NCBI GenBank assembly: GCA_003255065.1
Contig: QAOA01005801.1
Coordinates: forward strand, 1,804,143-1,868,142
Length of the DNA stretch: 64,000 nucleotides
Direction: 5' to 3'
Origin: Cercis canadensis
Lineage: Eukaryota; Streptophyta; Magnoliopsida; Fabales; Fabaceae
Below the pieces are notes generated by a model. It was not told where the DNA came from. It was given only the letters and a program-made list of their open reading frames with translations, and did no database searches. The translations under genes were made by a program, and so were the position numbers. Positions 53,143 through 62,914 of the stretch are shown piece after piece; the stretch's first letter is position 1; each line of letters opens with the position of its first letter.

Positions 53143-53792
53143 ATCCTGAAAAAAGTTATTATCAAAATAACCTCACCACTTCCTCACGTGTATCCACTCA
53201 AAGATGTCACTCTAGCCCTCGTGTTTAAGCACACTAGTTGGCTTTTACCTTTTAATGCACTCACACACTCTTGCCTTTTCTCATTCTTACTTCCTTTCTT
53301 TAGTTCTTTATTGAACTATTGAACAAGCCAAGAGCATAGCCTTTTGTGACCAACTTCACAACAAATCACTCATCACTAGAATTGAAAGTGTGACACAACA
53401 CAAAGGAATTCAAGGATAGACAAAATAATTCAAGCACAAAGTAGAACAATAGCAAGGAAATAAAAATCAAAGACAAGAACAAAGGAACTCACACCGAAAA
53501 AGATACAAATAAGGGAATTTTCAGTTTACAAGGCACTTGAGAATTAAAGCAAAAGGACAATAGAATTTTCACAAAGTCAAATTAATTTCCACAATTTTCA
53601 AGCTTAACTTGAACAATTATAGATATCTCAACTCAAGAGCTATTGCATGATGCATCAATCAACTCATAGACATTTAATTCCACACGTTTTGGCATCTATT
53701 CCATAATTTTTTTTTGGATGAATTTCTAAATATTTTTTTCAAGAACACTTTGAATGTTCATACTTTTCTTCAAACATGCATAGAAATTTCTT

Positions 53793-53794
<2 letters not shown>

Positions 53795-53819
<25 letters not shown>
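53795..53819. repeat. (TA)n microsatellite
   Basis: About 12 TA units in the leader of the gypsy fragment. Confidence 0.93.
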
Positions 53820-53824
<5 letters not shown>

Positions 53825-54132
53825 ATTCAATCATGCTTCATACAATTGAAAATCATTAGCTAGAGGGGCAGCAACTCAAATCACATGGAGCAAGGTAGAT
53901 CAACAAGAAAAAATGAAATTCTAAACACCCAAACAGTACCTTAAGAGCAGTTACTAGGAGTCAAATGGAATTAATAGAAAAGTTGCCTATAAATTTTTTT
54001 TCAGCACATCAAAGATCAAGACAAGAAGAAACTAGCAAGAACAATAAAGAAAAAAAATTAGAACAACAAAGACAATGAGAAACGAAAATAGAAAGATCAA
54101 AATGGATAATCGAACCTTGATTAGAATCACGA

Positions 54133-54144
54133 GCTCTGATACCA
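54133..54144 (-). other. Primer-binding site of the nested gypsy fragment
   Basis: The minus strand reads TGGTATCAGAGC two bases after the LTR end, matching initiator tRNA-Met. Confidence 0.9.
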
Positions 54145-54146
54145 AA

Positions 54147-54991
54147 TGATGTGAACCTCTAGGATTGCCCAAGACACAACATGCTTTGGTAGAGATTCGA
54201 ATTGCTTAAGAATCATCCAATCAAAGTTCATTAAATGCAGAAACACAAATTAAAGACCTAGACCCATCATCTATGGAGGTGAGAACCTAAGGTATAAAGA
54301 GATTAGGTGCCACACTTTAGATAGGGATGAGGGGGAGAGTGATAAGCTGTGAGAACGCCACAAGAATCTAGGGTTCTTGATAAGTTCTAAGAGTTCTTCA
54401 AAAGAACCAAGAAAATGAGTCTTTCCTCTTTCCAATTTTAGAATATGAGTTATGACTATCACAAGGGAAATAGTCTCCCTTTAAAACAAAGCAAAAACCT
54501 AATTAATCTAATTGGGTAAATGGGCCTAACCCTAAATAAAATACCCAAACTCCTAATACAAACCCAATATTAAAAAGGGAAAAAATAGGGTTAAAATACA
54601 CTTGAAAAGAAAATAAAAGGCCTAAAAAATGCCCAAACTTGGAGGCAATTAGGAAGAAGAGAAAAAAAAATGAACAGTGGGGAGTTTTCACCTTGGCGCC
54701 CTGGCGTCTGGCCATCTTGGTTGATACTAGGGCCCCAGATTTGGGGTTTCCAGTGTTTTTTTCTCCCTTTTTCTTCAACCTTTAGCCGTTTGATGCTATA
54801 TGTTTTGGTCTTGAATTCCTTGAACCAAGCTCACAAACCCATGCTTGGCCTATTGACTCAATCATTGCTATGAGGTCTTCTTGATCAATGCATTTAGAGC
54901 GTCTTGCATCCTCTTAGCACGTGCCCTTGTGATTGAACCTCCATCCATAAGCAAAGGGTCACTTAGAGTTGTTTTGCCTTGCTTCTCATCA
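54147..54991 (-). repeat. 5' LTR of the nested gypsy fragment
   Basis: 845 bp, from TGATGAGAAGCAAGGC (minus strand) to GGTTCACATCA. Near its start it encodes LLMDGGSITRARAKRMQDAL then NALIKKTS-stop, the polyprotein tail known from plant gypsy elements. So this LTR, like that at 33632, contains the end of pol. Confidence 0.85.
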
Positions 54992-57300
54992 ACATTTGAG
55001 GCATGTGTTTACTCTTTCTTGATTAAAGTATCTTGGGGTGGTGCCTTAGCTTATTTCTTAGATATTGTTTCACCCATTTTGGGGCTACTTACTATGTTGG
55101 TTTGGTTGCTGTCTTGACTCAAAATGAGGGGCCGTTCAGGAGTTTATTTTCCACCATTTCAGTTTAATATCCTTTCACAGTGACTATTTGGGATGTGTGT
55201 ATGTAGCTGGAATCATGATTCTTTTTAGCATCTTTCAGCTTAATTTTATGGTTGTGCTTGGGCAATTTCGTAGTTGTCAGCCAGCTCTAACAATGCTTAA
55301 TCTTTTAACTCTTTCTTGAGCTACAAAGCTCCAATTTTAGTGCCTTCTATCTTGTTAGAACCAGTAAACATGGGGCTTTCTTTTGAAAAAAATTCAAGTC
55401 CAAATTGTTTTGCATGGGTTCCCCGTTTTCATTCAAAGTTGGCAAATTTTTCTGCGTTGTCACATCTTGGACACTGGTCACCTATTTGCTTATACCTTAA
55501 GCAAGGGACATCTGAATTGCATGCTGTCAAATGCATTAGAATCATAGAACACATAGATTTTCTTTTATATAAACCTTTTGCATAAATTCTGTGTCACTCA
55601 TTTTCAAAATTTGAGACAAAATTACGTTACATTTGGGCTTACTTTGGTTTCTCATATCTTTTTCATGTCTAATTTTCCAAATCTAATTTCCTTGCTACTT
55701 ATGTAAGTGAATAGGACATGCATTTTCTTCTCTTGCAAAAGATTTGAATATTTGTTATTTGTTTTTGGTTTTCATGAATACATTTGGCTAACCCTTTTTT
55801 TCTTTGAATATTTCTCTTCATATGTTTGATTTGTGGTTGGAAACTTTGATAGGTGAAAGATTGAGAGACAAGGAAATTCATTAAAGTGTTTGTTTGATTT
55901 TATGTTTTTCTCCATTGAATGGTGAACATTGTACCTCTACCCCAATTAGTTGTATCATCATGCATAACATTTAAGAATTATTGTTAGGGTTTAAAAAATC
56001 AATAGGTCCTTTGTCTATCATGGAACGATAAGACTAACTTAATCCTATATGGGATGGGTCTCTTTCATCTAACCTAAATAAAGATAAGCGCTACCCCGAC
56101 GGGAATGTGACGAATAGGTGGAAAGATTTTGAACCCGTTAGAATTCATGCATGTCATGTTTACTTTTCGCAATTGATTAGTGAATGTAACATTTTTTTTA
56201 GAATAAATAAAGTACATTCTTGGCCACATTTTTTCTTATTCTTTGTATAGATAATTTAGGGTAACTGTCTTTAGACTGATGCTGTGGGGTGCCTAACACC
56301 TTCCCCACGCATAAACAAACTCCCAAACCAATCTCTGGTATGCAGACTATTTAAAAAGAATAAAATAAAAGGGTTTCCAATTGTACTATATTTTCTAAAA
56401 CAATTGGTGACGACTCCTATTTTTCTTAAATTCAGTCGACCATTTGCGTCGTAGTGACCTTTGGGTATGTTATGACATTGTTGTGCCAGAGTGGTGTGCA
56501 TTTTCTTCTTCTTGAACAAGGCCATCATTGTCTTGCCTTCTTTCCCCTTCAGGGAAGTCTTCTAAATCAAAAGAGAGGCGTCTAGAGATGTTCACTATTA
56601 CTGTATACACCTCCTCAGTAGAGTTGCCTTTTAATAATTTGTCGATTTTTGGTTTGTAAATTGCTTAGGGAGGAGTAGATACAATTTTAATAGGATCAAC
56701 TCTGGTGGGCTTAGTTAGTGAACAACTGAGGCACCTTAAGGACCTCTGTAGGACATCATAGAGGGCAAATAAGCTCGAAGCCAGGGAACATGGGTCTTAT
56801 GGCCTAAAGATCTCTTGTTGTGGCTGAGTCAGACCCAAGTGAGGATTCTTGTAGCACTTTTAGCGCTTGGCACTTGGTCCAGTGGTCCTTGGGACTCTAA
56901 TTTGGGCGAGTAGCTTTTATGGTGTTATTCATGGTGGTTTGAGATGCTTTTGAGAGTATTAATGGTGGGATCTTGAGGTTCTTAAATGGGAATGATTGGT
57001 GGAATTATGAGGGTGAGTTCTTTAAATAAGTAGAAGAATGTTTGGTGTGGTTGTAGCAGCATACGTGCATTCAAGAGGGTGTTCCTCAATGATGAAGGTG
57101 TTTATGGCTTAAGATGGATGTGGTTGAAGAACATTCAATGAAGTTTTCTTCAATGGAATTTTGAAAATGAAAAAGTTTCTGGTCTTTTAGAGCTTTTGAT
57201 GGAGCTTGCCTTCAATGCTTAGTAAGGGGGTCTTTTTATAGCTTAATGGGGAAGTCCCTGGTTTGACTAAAACATAGAGGTTTCTGCATAAGCGATTTTA

Positions 57301-58739
57301 GCATTAAATGCTGAGGAAGGTTTTAGCATTGAAACAAATACAAGGTATTTCAAAAGGGGCTTTTAATAAGCATTAATTGCTCTGGCAGGCTTTCACAAGA
57401 GACAAGGTGAATAAGTCCAAAAATTTGATGATCGTTAAATGATCTGGTAAGGAAGTTGCGTCTAGACATATAGGTCAAAGGTAGAGCTTCTGTTAAAATA
57501 GCTTTATGCTTGGAAAGTTGGGGAGTATGCTGACAATCCTAAGTTTATCAAGAAAACATGAACAACCTGAGGAAGCACAATGCTGCTGAGATCCTCTGAA
57601 TTGGGGAATTATGGTTAGCTAGGGTCGCTATGTCAGAAAGGCTTGCTGCCTTTTTTAGGGGAGAGATGGAGTAATGGTGACTTGTATATGGCAGAAGGAA
57701 AAAGTGCTTTAGTGGTAGAATCCTTCTCACACATGGGGTCCCATGGCCTCTTATCAAGGTGCTCAAGGGGCCTTTGTGGAGGTATGAGATACCTCCTCTT
57801 ATTTGGCTTTACCTTAGCCCAAATTCAACCAAACTACTTATCATTGTTGGGTTCCTTGGTACTTCTATGGCCTCTTAAGATTGGCCAAAGCCGCAACATG
57901 AAGGGGGCTCAATGAGGGTGAGGTCTATGGGCCTTAAGGCGTGACCAAGGGGTATCCTAGCCTTAGTCACAATAAGGAATCTACCTCCAAGAAGTAAAAA
58001 TTGCAGCTGGAGGAGCAACGCATCAACCTCTCTTCCTGGGGATGTTCTCAAGGGAGTTACTAAGTACCCATGCGTTATTTTGTCTTAGGAAGTACTTGAT
58101 GAGGGCAGCCTTAGGAGCCGTAGCAGCAAAGTGACTTCTCTTTAAGGTGATGCCGCTGGACCAGCTGGCAGCTATAATTAGGCCAACTTTGGACTGGGGT
58201 TCTACAGCAGCAATCCCCTTCGGGGCTTGGACATATTGGGCATCTTTTAGGCCATAGGTGGACTCTCTTGAGTCCATCTTAATTGATGATCATTTTGTTA
58301 ACCATATAGATAGGTGGACTCTCTTGAGTCCATCTTTTGGCCCACAATAAACACCATTATAAGGACAACAACCACTCAAAAAAAAAAAAAAAAACTAAAG
58401 AAATACTTCTTTATTGCCGCATTTCAGATGGAGACAAATAGATTTTCATTAACCTCACCTATTATATGACAAACACACCTTTCTCGGCACTCCACTTTGA
58501 TTCCAAGCAAATATTGTGCACTTGCTTCGTCACTTTGCTCTTGCTTGTCTCCTTCCTGCCTTTGATTCGTGCAATTCAGAGTCTAAGAGAGTGATTTCAC
58601 ATATTGGTTTATAGTTCATGCAACACAATTGTTCTTCTTTCTAATTTAGGGTTTGATTTTTGTTTCTGATTAATGATTCAGGGATGAAAAATCCCTCTCT
58701 CACAATACGATGTCGTATGGAGACATATGCTAACTTTTT
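57301..58739. other. MULE interior and gypsy remnant, no gene assigned
   Basis: This holds one open stretch on the minus strand (58277-58023) without a recognised family, the duplicated 27-bp motif at 58254-58336, and an A run at 58378. The 58560-58700 text has TTTAGGGTTTGATTTTTG-like UTR-style sequence. I cannot assign a function. Confidence 0.4.
58254..58336. repeat. 27-bp direct repeat containing a palindrome
   Basis: ATAGGTGGACTCTCTTGAGT followed by CCATCTT occurs at 58254-58280 and 58310-58336, exactly repeated at a 56-bp period. Within it GGACTC-TCTT-GAGTCC is a six-base hairpin. Confidence 0.85.
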
Positions 58740-59072
58740 AATTCTTCTTTGCAATCACCAAAATAGCGTTGTATTTGGTTTGTTAAGTGCCTTTTTTTTT
58801 TTTCCTTTCTATTTTCTTCCACCACAACACTAAAACAACACTATTTTGACCACGTCACGTGTCAAGTCACCTGCCACGTGGACACTAATGGCCACGTAAC
58901 CACTTAACAAGCCACCTAGACTTTTCCATCCTACCTAGGTTAACTGGGCTAGACGAAGAACTAAATTTAGCTGAAGGATGAATATTTCAAGGACTAAAGT
59001 GGCACCAAAAATAAATTAGGGATATAAGTGGTAGCGTGACAATTTTTCAAGGACCAAAATGATATTTTACTC
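58740..59072 (-). repeat. Right TIR of the MULE
   Basis: Inverse of 45380-45720. Reads on the minus strand TAAAATATCATTTTGGTCC then CCCTAATTTATTTTTGGTGC and AGCCCAGTTAACC. Confidence 0.85.
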
Positions 59073-59081
59073 TTAAAAAGA

Positions 59082-59609
59082 TTATTTTTAACTCTACTCT
59101 TATTAAAATAAATGATCATAATATCAACTACAACAACAACTATTTTTTTTATGCTTTTTTAACTTAAAAAAGAGTTCACCTCAAATTTTTTTGCATGAAA
59201 ACTATAGCTAACATACATTATGATATAAACATTCCCATGATATTAACTATAACTAAAAAATTATTTTTAACACTAACTTAACTTAATACTTACACTACTT
59301 AACCTTTAAGATTATAATGTATGAAAAATAGTATTAATTCCCATGCTACAGTCAAAATGTGTGTGTTTTGTTCTGTCAACACTGAACCATCTTCTGAAAC
59401 AAGGTATAAAACTTAATATCCATAATAAGAGATACACATAAAAAATAGAAAACAATACAGAAGCAATGTGCACCAAAAATAGGAGAAGAGAAATTGAAGA
59501 AAAAAAGAAGAAAGAAACACAATGCAAAAAAAGGAAAACAAATCAGAAAGATGAGGAGGCCGAGGTCAAGAAGAAAATGAGAGCTTTGGGTAGAACAAAT
59601 GACAAGAAG

Positions 59610-59640
<31 letters not shown>

Positions 59641-59774
59641 GAGCTTCAGGTAGAACAATGTGCACCATAATAAGAAGAATGGGGGCTTCAAGTTGTTAAA
59701 TGAAAAAGAAGAAGAAAAGGATAGTCTCGTTTGGGGGGGGNGGGGTTGCATAAAAGAGTTGTGAAAGTCTGCAT
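59082..59774. other. Interior of the outer element, right side
   Basis: No gene recognised. It includes CATGATATTAACTATAACTA near 59250, similar to the text at the left MULE flank, and the (AAG)n run. Confidence 0.45.
59604..59639 (+). repeat. (AAG)n microsatellite
   Basis: About 12 AAG units. Confidence 0.95.
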
Positions 59775-60190
59775 ACATGGATTGTGTCCAACAGTGGTGA
59801 TGCCATTTAGGAAATGGCGTCAATAGTGTAGTGACGCAATTTGCCTTTTGTGAAATGTTGTCACCCTTGAAATGACGCAATTGCCCATATGGCATCATTA
59901 CTGTTAGTAATTTCGATTTGGTAGTCAAACTCCTTGCTATGTCAGATTGCTTGTCACCAGTGACGCCATTGGATGAATGTTGGAACCTTTTAGGTGTCAA
60001 CATTTAGCAAATGGCATCACCAAACTTGTGTCGACATATGGCAAATGTCGACACTAGTAGGCCCAAATCTCTCTCTTCCTTTTTTGTTTTTGAATTACTA
60101 AATTATTAAAAGAAATTAAAAACTAAGGTATTGAAGGAAATTGTTTCATAACTAGGGCAATTATGGAATTAGTTCTAAAACTTACAATAT
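59775..60190 (-). repeat. Right arm of the outer TIR element
   Basis: Inverse of 44319-44640 in its head, followed by a longer series of TGACGCCATT / AATGGCGTCA / GTCGACATTTGCCATATGTCGAC-like units, each internally near-palindromic. Confidence 0.7.
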
Positions 60191-61369
60191 ATGAGTTTTT
60201 TATCCCCCAAATAGAGCCTAAAAGTTGCTTCATCTCTTATCTTTTCTTTCCTAAAGCATTCCTTAGAATAATAATGCTCCTCTATGCGTATTTTTCTAGT
60301 CCTAGCATAATATGAACTTTTCAATTTTCAAGCAACAAATCCTGATTGATAGGCACAAACACAATACAAATTAAATGTCTTAATATCACTATGCACGACC
60401 ATTCCTAGTCATAATTCTATTGGTGCAACTTTTTCGAAAGAAACATGATGACCTTCCTCCTTCAGCTCAATTTAAATCATCATTACTATAAGGGAATAAG
60501 GGCTAATTTTATGCACTTCTGATTGTAATTTGACAACCTTTCATGTATGATGCGATAATGAATTAGAGACTTTTAATCAATTTTTAAGTCTATTAATAGC
60601 ACACAAGCACAAGTGAGAATTTTTATAATTTATAAGATTAGAATGGGATGTTGTATATGATTAGTCTTTCTTTTTATTGCCTAATCATCCATGTATACAA
60701 CTTCTTCTCTCAGTTTCCATATTTTTCTTCCATTAACAAAGTTAAGAATGTTAATATTTTATATTGTCTTTTTTATTATATGTTGTTATCTTTTAGTGTT
60801 ATGTGGTTATTATATTTACATATGTTGTTATTATGTTCATATATGTGGTTATCATGTTTAAAAACAAATGAAATAACCACATAACACCAATAGATATTTT
60901 GAATATTTCATAAAATATAGGAAGAGCCAAATGATCAAATTTACAAACTTGAGAAACTAAACAATAATTTTTTTTTTCTATTAACAAACTTAAGAATGAT
61001 AACATTTTATATTGTCTTTTTGACTATATGCATGTTGGCTAACCAACTGAAAAAAAAAAAATAGAGATTCTTTAAAGTTTTCTTCAAAAACGTTGGAAAA
61101 AAAATGCCCTTGAAAAAAGCTAAGATATTTTTATTATTTTTTACTTTTTATAGCAATACATTTTGTAGGTCTCTAAACAAATGGTATCTTTTCCTTTTGG
61201 CTCAAGAAGATTAATCAAATAAAGGAATCAGGATCCCTCTCATTTTACCTTAACATGACATTGTAATGTTTTATAAATCTGAGCTACACAATCCTAAAAG
61301 TGATAAATCTATGGTTCTCAATAGCACACACAAAAGGACATTAAAAAAAAGAGTAAAATATATTTTTCT
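60191..61369. other. AT-rich region with fold-back, no gene
   Basis: No credible coding. It contains a perfect 15-bp inverted repeat (60796-60810 and 60873-60887, GTGTTATGTGGTTAT). It also has a roughly 50-bp direct repeat with the core TTTTATATTGTCTTTTT near 60750 and 61005. CCCCCAAATAGAGCC near 60205 resembles a PIF/Tourist-type terminus. Confidence 0.5.
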
Positions 61370-61570
61370 TTCTTGAATTATAGGTTTACTATCACTTTAA
61401 TCCCTTATATATATATATTTAGTGTCACTTTGGTCCCTGAATAATCATTTGTCTGCCAAATTAGTCCCCTGTTCGCAAGTTAATGAAAGGAGACGAAAAA
61501 TTCCACGTGGCACATTAAGTAATGATGTGGCCATTAATTTCCTACGTGGCATGTCAAAATTGGCATCAAG
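61370..61570 (+). repeat. MULE-type terminus, third copy
   Basis: Shares order and motifs with the left MULE TIR: GAGTAAAATAT at the outer end, CACTTTGGTCCCTGAA, CATTTGTCTGCCAAATTAGT, CACGTGGCACATTAAGT and ATGTGGCCATTAAT. Orientation is as at 45380. The rest of the element may be cut by the CACTA insertion at 62130. Confidence 0.6.
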
Positions 61571-61639
61571 GTTGTCAAAATCAATAGTAAACTCATTTGG
61601 CTAGGTAGATTCGGATCATAAACTAAAATCATACATTTA

Positions 61640-61682
<43 letters not shown>

Positions 61683-62129
61683 ATAAATAGATAGATAAAA
61701 GTCATAAAACAAAAAAGTGAATTCAACAATATATAATTTATAAACAAACCATATCACATAACTAGAGTTATCCATGTTTATTATTTATTCAATAATTTAT
61801 AAGTTTCTTATATTTTGTTTCATTTTAATATTTTTTTTGGTAAAAATTTATTTTAGATGAGTGATGGGGTAGTGTGATAGGGGTGGTTAAAGAAGAAGGA
61901 AAAAAGAAACTAAACAAATAGCACTTTGTGCAAGAAAAAAAAAGCAACACTAAATGAAACAGTGCGCTTGGGACTTGGGAGTGGGACAAGATAGGTCTCT
62001 TCCTTCCTCAATCAAACTTCTCACACACACTCTCTCATCTAGGTTTCAATTTCATATTCTTCATCCTTCATCCATGGCGGCTTACCAAGATTGTGATTGA
62101 GGCTGGAGAGTGAGTAATCACCGAACTTT
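61571..62129. other. DNA behind the third MULE terminus
   Basis: Holds a (TA)n run and, at 62073, CCATGGCGGCTTACC, a start-codon context that opens a short frame (MAAYQDCD-stop) soon ended. It might be the 5' end of a captured gene, but too little remains to say. Confidence 0.35.
61641..61679. repeat. (TA)n microsatellite
   Basis: About 19 TA units. Confidence 0.95.
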
Positions 62130-62914
62130 CACTACAAGAAAACAAAGATTTTCTCAATAATAAAATCTGTGAGAAACATGTTTAGGGTTTAGGAGCTTTC
62201 TCACAATTTTTTTCACAGATATTGGGGCATTAGAAAAACCCTTATGACAAACTAGATTCCTCATGTAGTCTCTGTGAGAAACTGTGAAAATTTCCGATAT
62301 GCAGACATCAAGAATTTACCTTTTTTGTTGTTTTTTCAATATTATAATGAAATAAAAATGAAATATAAACAAAAATAAGAAAAATTATATTTCAAATAAA
62401 ATAATCAAATGTAATAAAAATAAAATAAACAATAATGTTTTAAAATGTAAAAAATGTACATAAAGGCTCAAGAATTAGTATCATCCATGTTACTTCATCC
62501 TTGCTCTCAGCATCAGCATCTGCGGTGGGGCCCAGGGGAGGGGAAGTGACAATAGTCAACATCTGGACTAATGTGCCTACAAGCCCGTCAGTAGAAGGCA
62601 CTAACTGTCCAAGAGTCAGTTGTGCCACTAACTAGTCCACAACTATCTTGTACTCATTCAATTGCTCCAACTAATGTTGCTAGGTCTCAACCCTTTGCAT
62701 GAGTGCCACCACATGGTCCATCATCTATGTCAGATCTTCAGTGAGCTGTGGTGGCTGGGTCAGTGGAGCAGAGTCCACCACGCCGGCCTTTGACCCCATG
62801 CCATAAATGTGTCCCATCTTGTTCTTCCTACCAACAACATTCAACCAGCTTCTGTGCCCTCAGCTCCTCATACAAAGTCTATATGGGTTAGATCATAATT
62901 AGTGGGATGACATT
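62130..62914 (-). mobile_element. CACTA element 3, left end only
   Basis: Begins CACTACAAGAAAACAAAG and is followed by TCTGTGAGAAAC / TTTCTCACA subterminal motifs like those of CACTA element 1. It is cut at 62914 by an LTR. The right end is outside the window. Confidence 0.82.
62440..62860 (-). pseudogene. Ptta-like C-terminal fragment of CACTA element 3
   Basis: The minus strand reads NKMGHIYGMGSKAGVVDSAP, then LVAQLTLGQLVPSTDGLVGT. This matches the C-terminal part of the Ptta-like proteins of CACTA elements 1 and 2 (GLGFEASV, KRGRAYGFG). Stops and the LTR insertion upstream break it. Confidence 0.6.

Larger units (their letters stand above)
52606..54991 (-). mobile_element. 5' part of a Ty3/gypsy element (LTR, leader, gag)
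   Basis: On the minus strand: LTR 54991-54147, primer-binding site 54144-54133, leader to about 53143, then gag to 52606, where it breaks off against the host LTR. It is related to the 33632 element. Both LTRs start TGATG, both have two bases between LTR and primer-binding site, and both encode a G-x-x-TR-x-RAKR tail near the LTR start. No pol or 3' LTR is present. Confidence 0.82.
52504..56477 (+). mobile_element. LTR of the TGTAGACACCG family, copy 2, split by another gypsy
   Basis: Begins TGTAGACACCGTATTTTG at 52504 and ends GGGTATGTTATGACA at 56477. The right part (55940-56477) aligns with 16800-17366 of copy 1. Shared strings include TTGTATCATCAT, CATGGAACGATAAGACT, TTTTGAACCC and AGAATTCATGCATGTCAT. 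It interrupts the gag of the surrounding gypsy fragment. Only the two ends are native (52504-52605 and 54992-56477). The middle is a later gypsy fragment. Target duplication not resolved (CAGTT against TTGTT). Confidence 0.78.
50558..56790 (-). pseudogene. Gypsy gag-protease of the nested element, interrupted
   Basis: The N-terminal piece (56790-56478) reads RSLRCLSCSLTKPTRVDPIK, then KIDKLLKGNSTEEVYTVIVN, FDLEDFPEGEEG and ALFKKKKMHTTLAQ. After the inserted LTR it continues WRPSPAERNKGP. Gag follows (ILETQKDKYAAMVEF near 52060; RVKQRSNEKFVAFIKRYRDK near 51740), then a degenerate zinc-finger-like CKLYFSRNHSIKDCFHLREL near 51260. Last is an aspartic protease with ALIDSGLGVNVLPYPIFTAL near 50750. 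The Asp-Ser-Gly site is the gypsy form. Stops and frameshifts separate the pieces. Confidence 0.75.
50521..57300 (-). mobile_element. Truncated Ty3/gypsy element (gag-protease part) inside the MULE
   Basis: On the minus strand gag begins somewhere right of 56790 and runs to 56478. It is interrupted by an LTR insertion (52504-56477), resumes at 52503 and ends in the protease at about 50555. No reverse transcriptase or integrase follows. A TATA-like motif on the minus strand near 57232 (TATAAAAA) suggests its 5' LTR lies right of the gag start, but I could not fix LTR limits. Confidence 0.65.
45371..59081 (-). mobile_element. Mutator-like element (MULE) with MURA and a GRF zinc-finger gene
   Basis: Long inverted repeats at about 45380-45720 and 58740-59072 define it. 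The inner end reads TAAAATATTATTTTAGTCC on the left and TAAAATATCATTTTGGTCC on the right. Flanks TTAAAAAAT (45371-45379) and TTAAAAAGA (59073-59081) match at 7 of 9 bases, consistent with the 9-bp duplications of this superfamily. The element carries a MURA-type transposase on the minus strand and a GRF zinc-finger gene on the plus strand. Nested retroelements (about 50.5-57 kb) enlarge it. Confidence 0.8.
44319..60190. mobile_element. Outer TIR element with repeat-rich ends, hosting a MULE
   Basis: The left end ATATTGTAAGTTTGGAAACT and the inverted right end ATATTGTAAGTTTTAGAACT begin two arms of about 320-410 bp. Both arms share a head (AACTAATTCCATAA, CCCTAGTTATGAA, TCAATACC) followed by repeated TGACGCCAT / ATGGCGTCA-type units. 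Native DNA is about 44319-45370 and 59082-60190, with the Mutator-like element between. No coding sequence of its own was recognised and no target duplication could be confirmed. Two separate copies in opposite orientation remain an alternative. Confidence 0.55.

Noticed and set aside
52499..56482. Target duplication of LTR copy 2
   Set aside because: CAGTT and TTGTT do not match convincingly, although the interrupted gag text supports the insertion.
59566..60003. 145-residue minus-strand frame with poly-Ser
   Set aside because: It is generated by the (AAG)n microsatellite and the TIR repeats.
44304..60205. Target duplication of the outer TIR element
   Set aside because: No equal 8-11 bp flanks were found at the presumed ends. 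Boundaries or even the single-element reading may be wrong.
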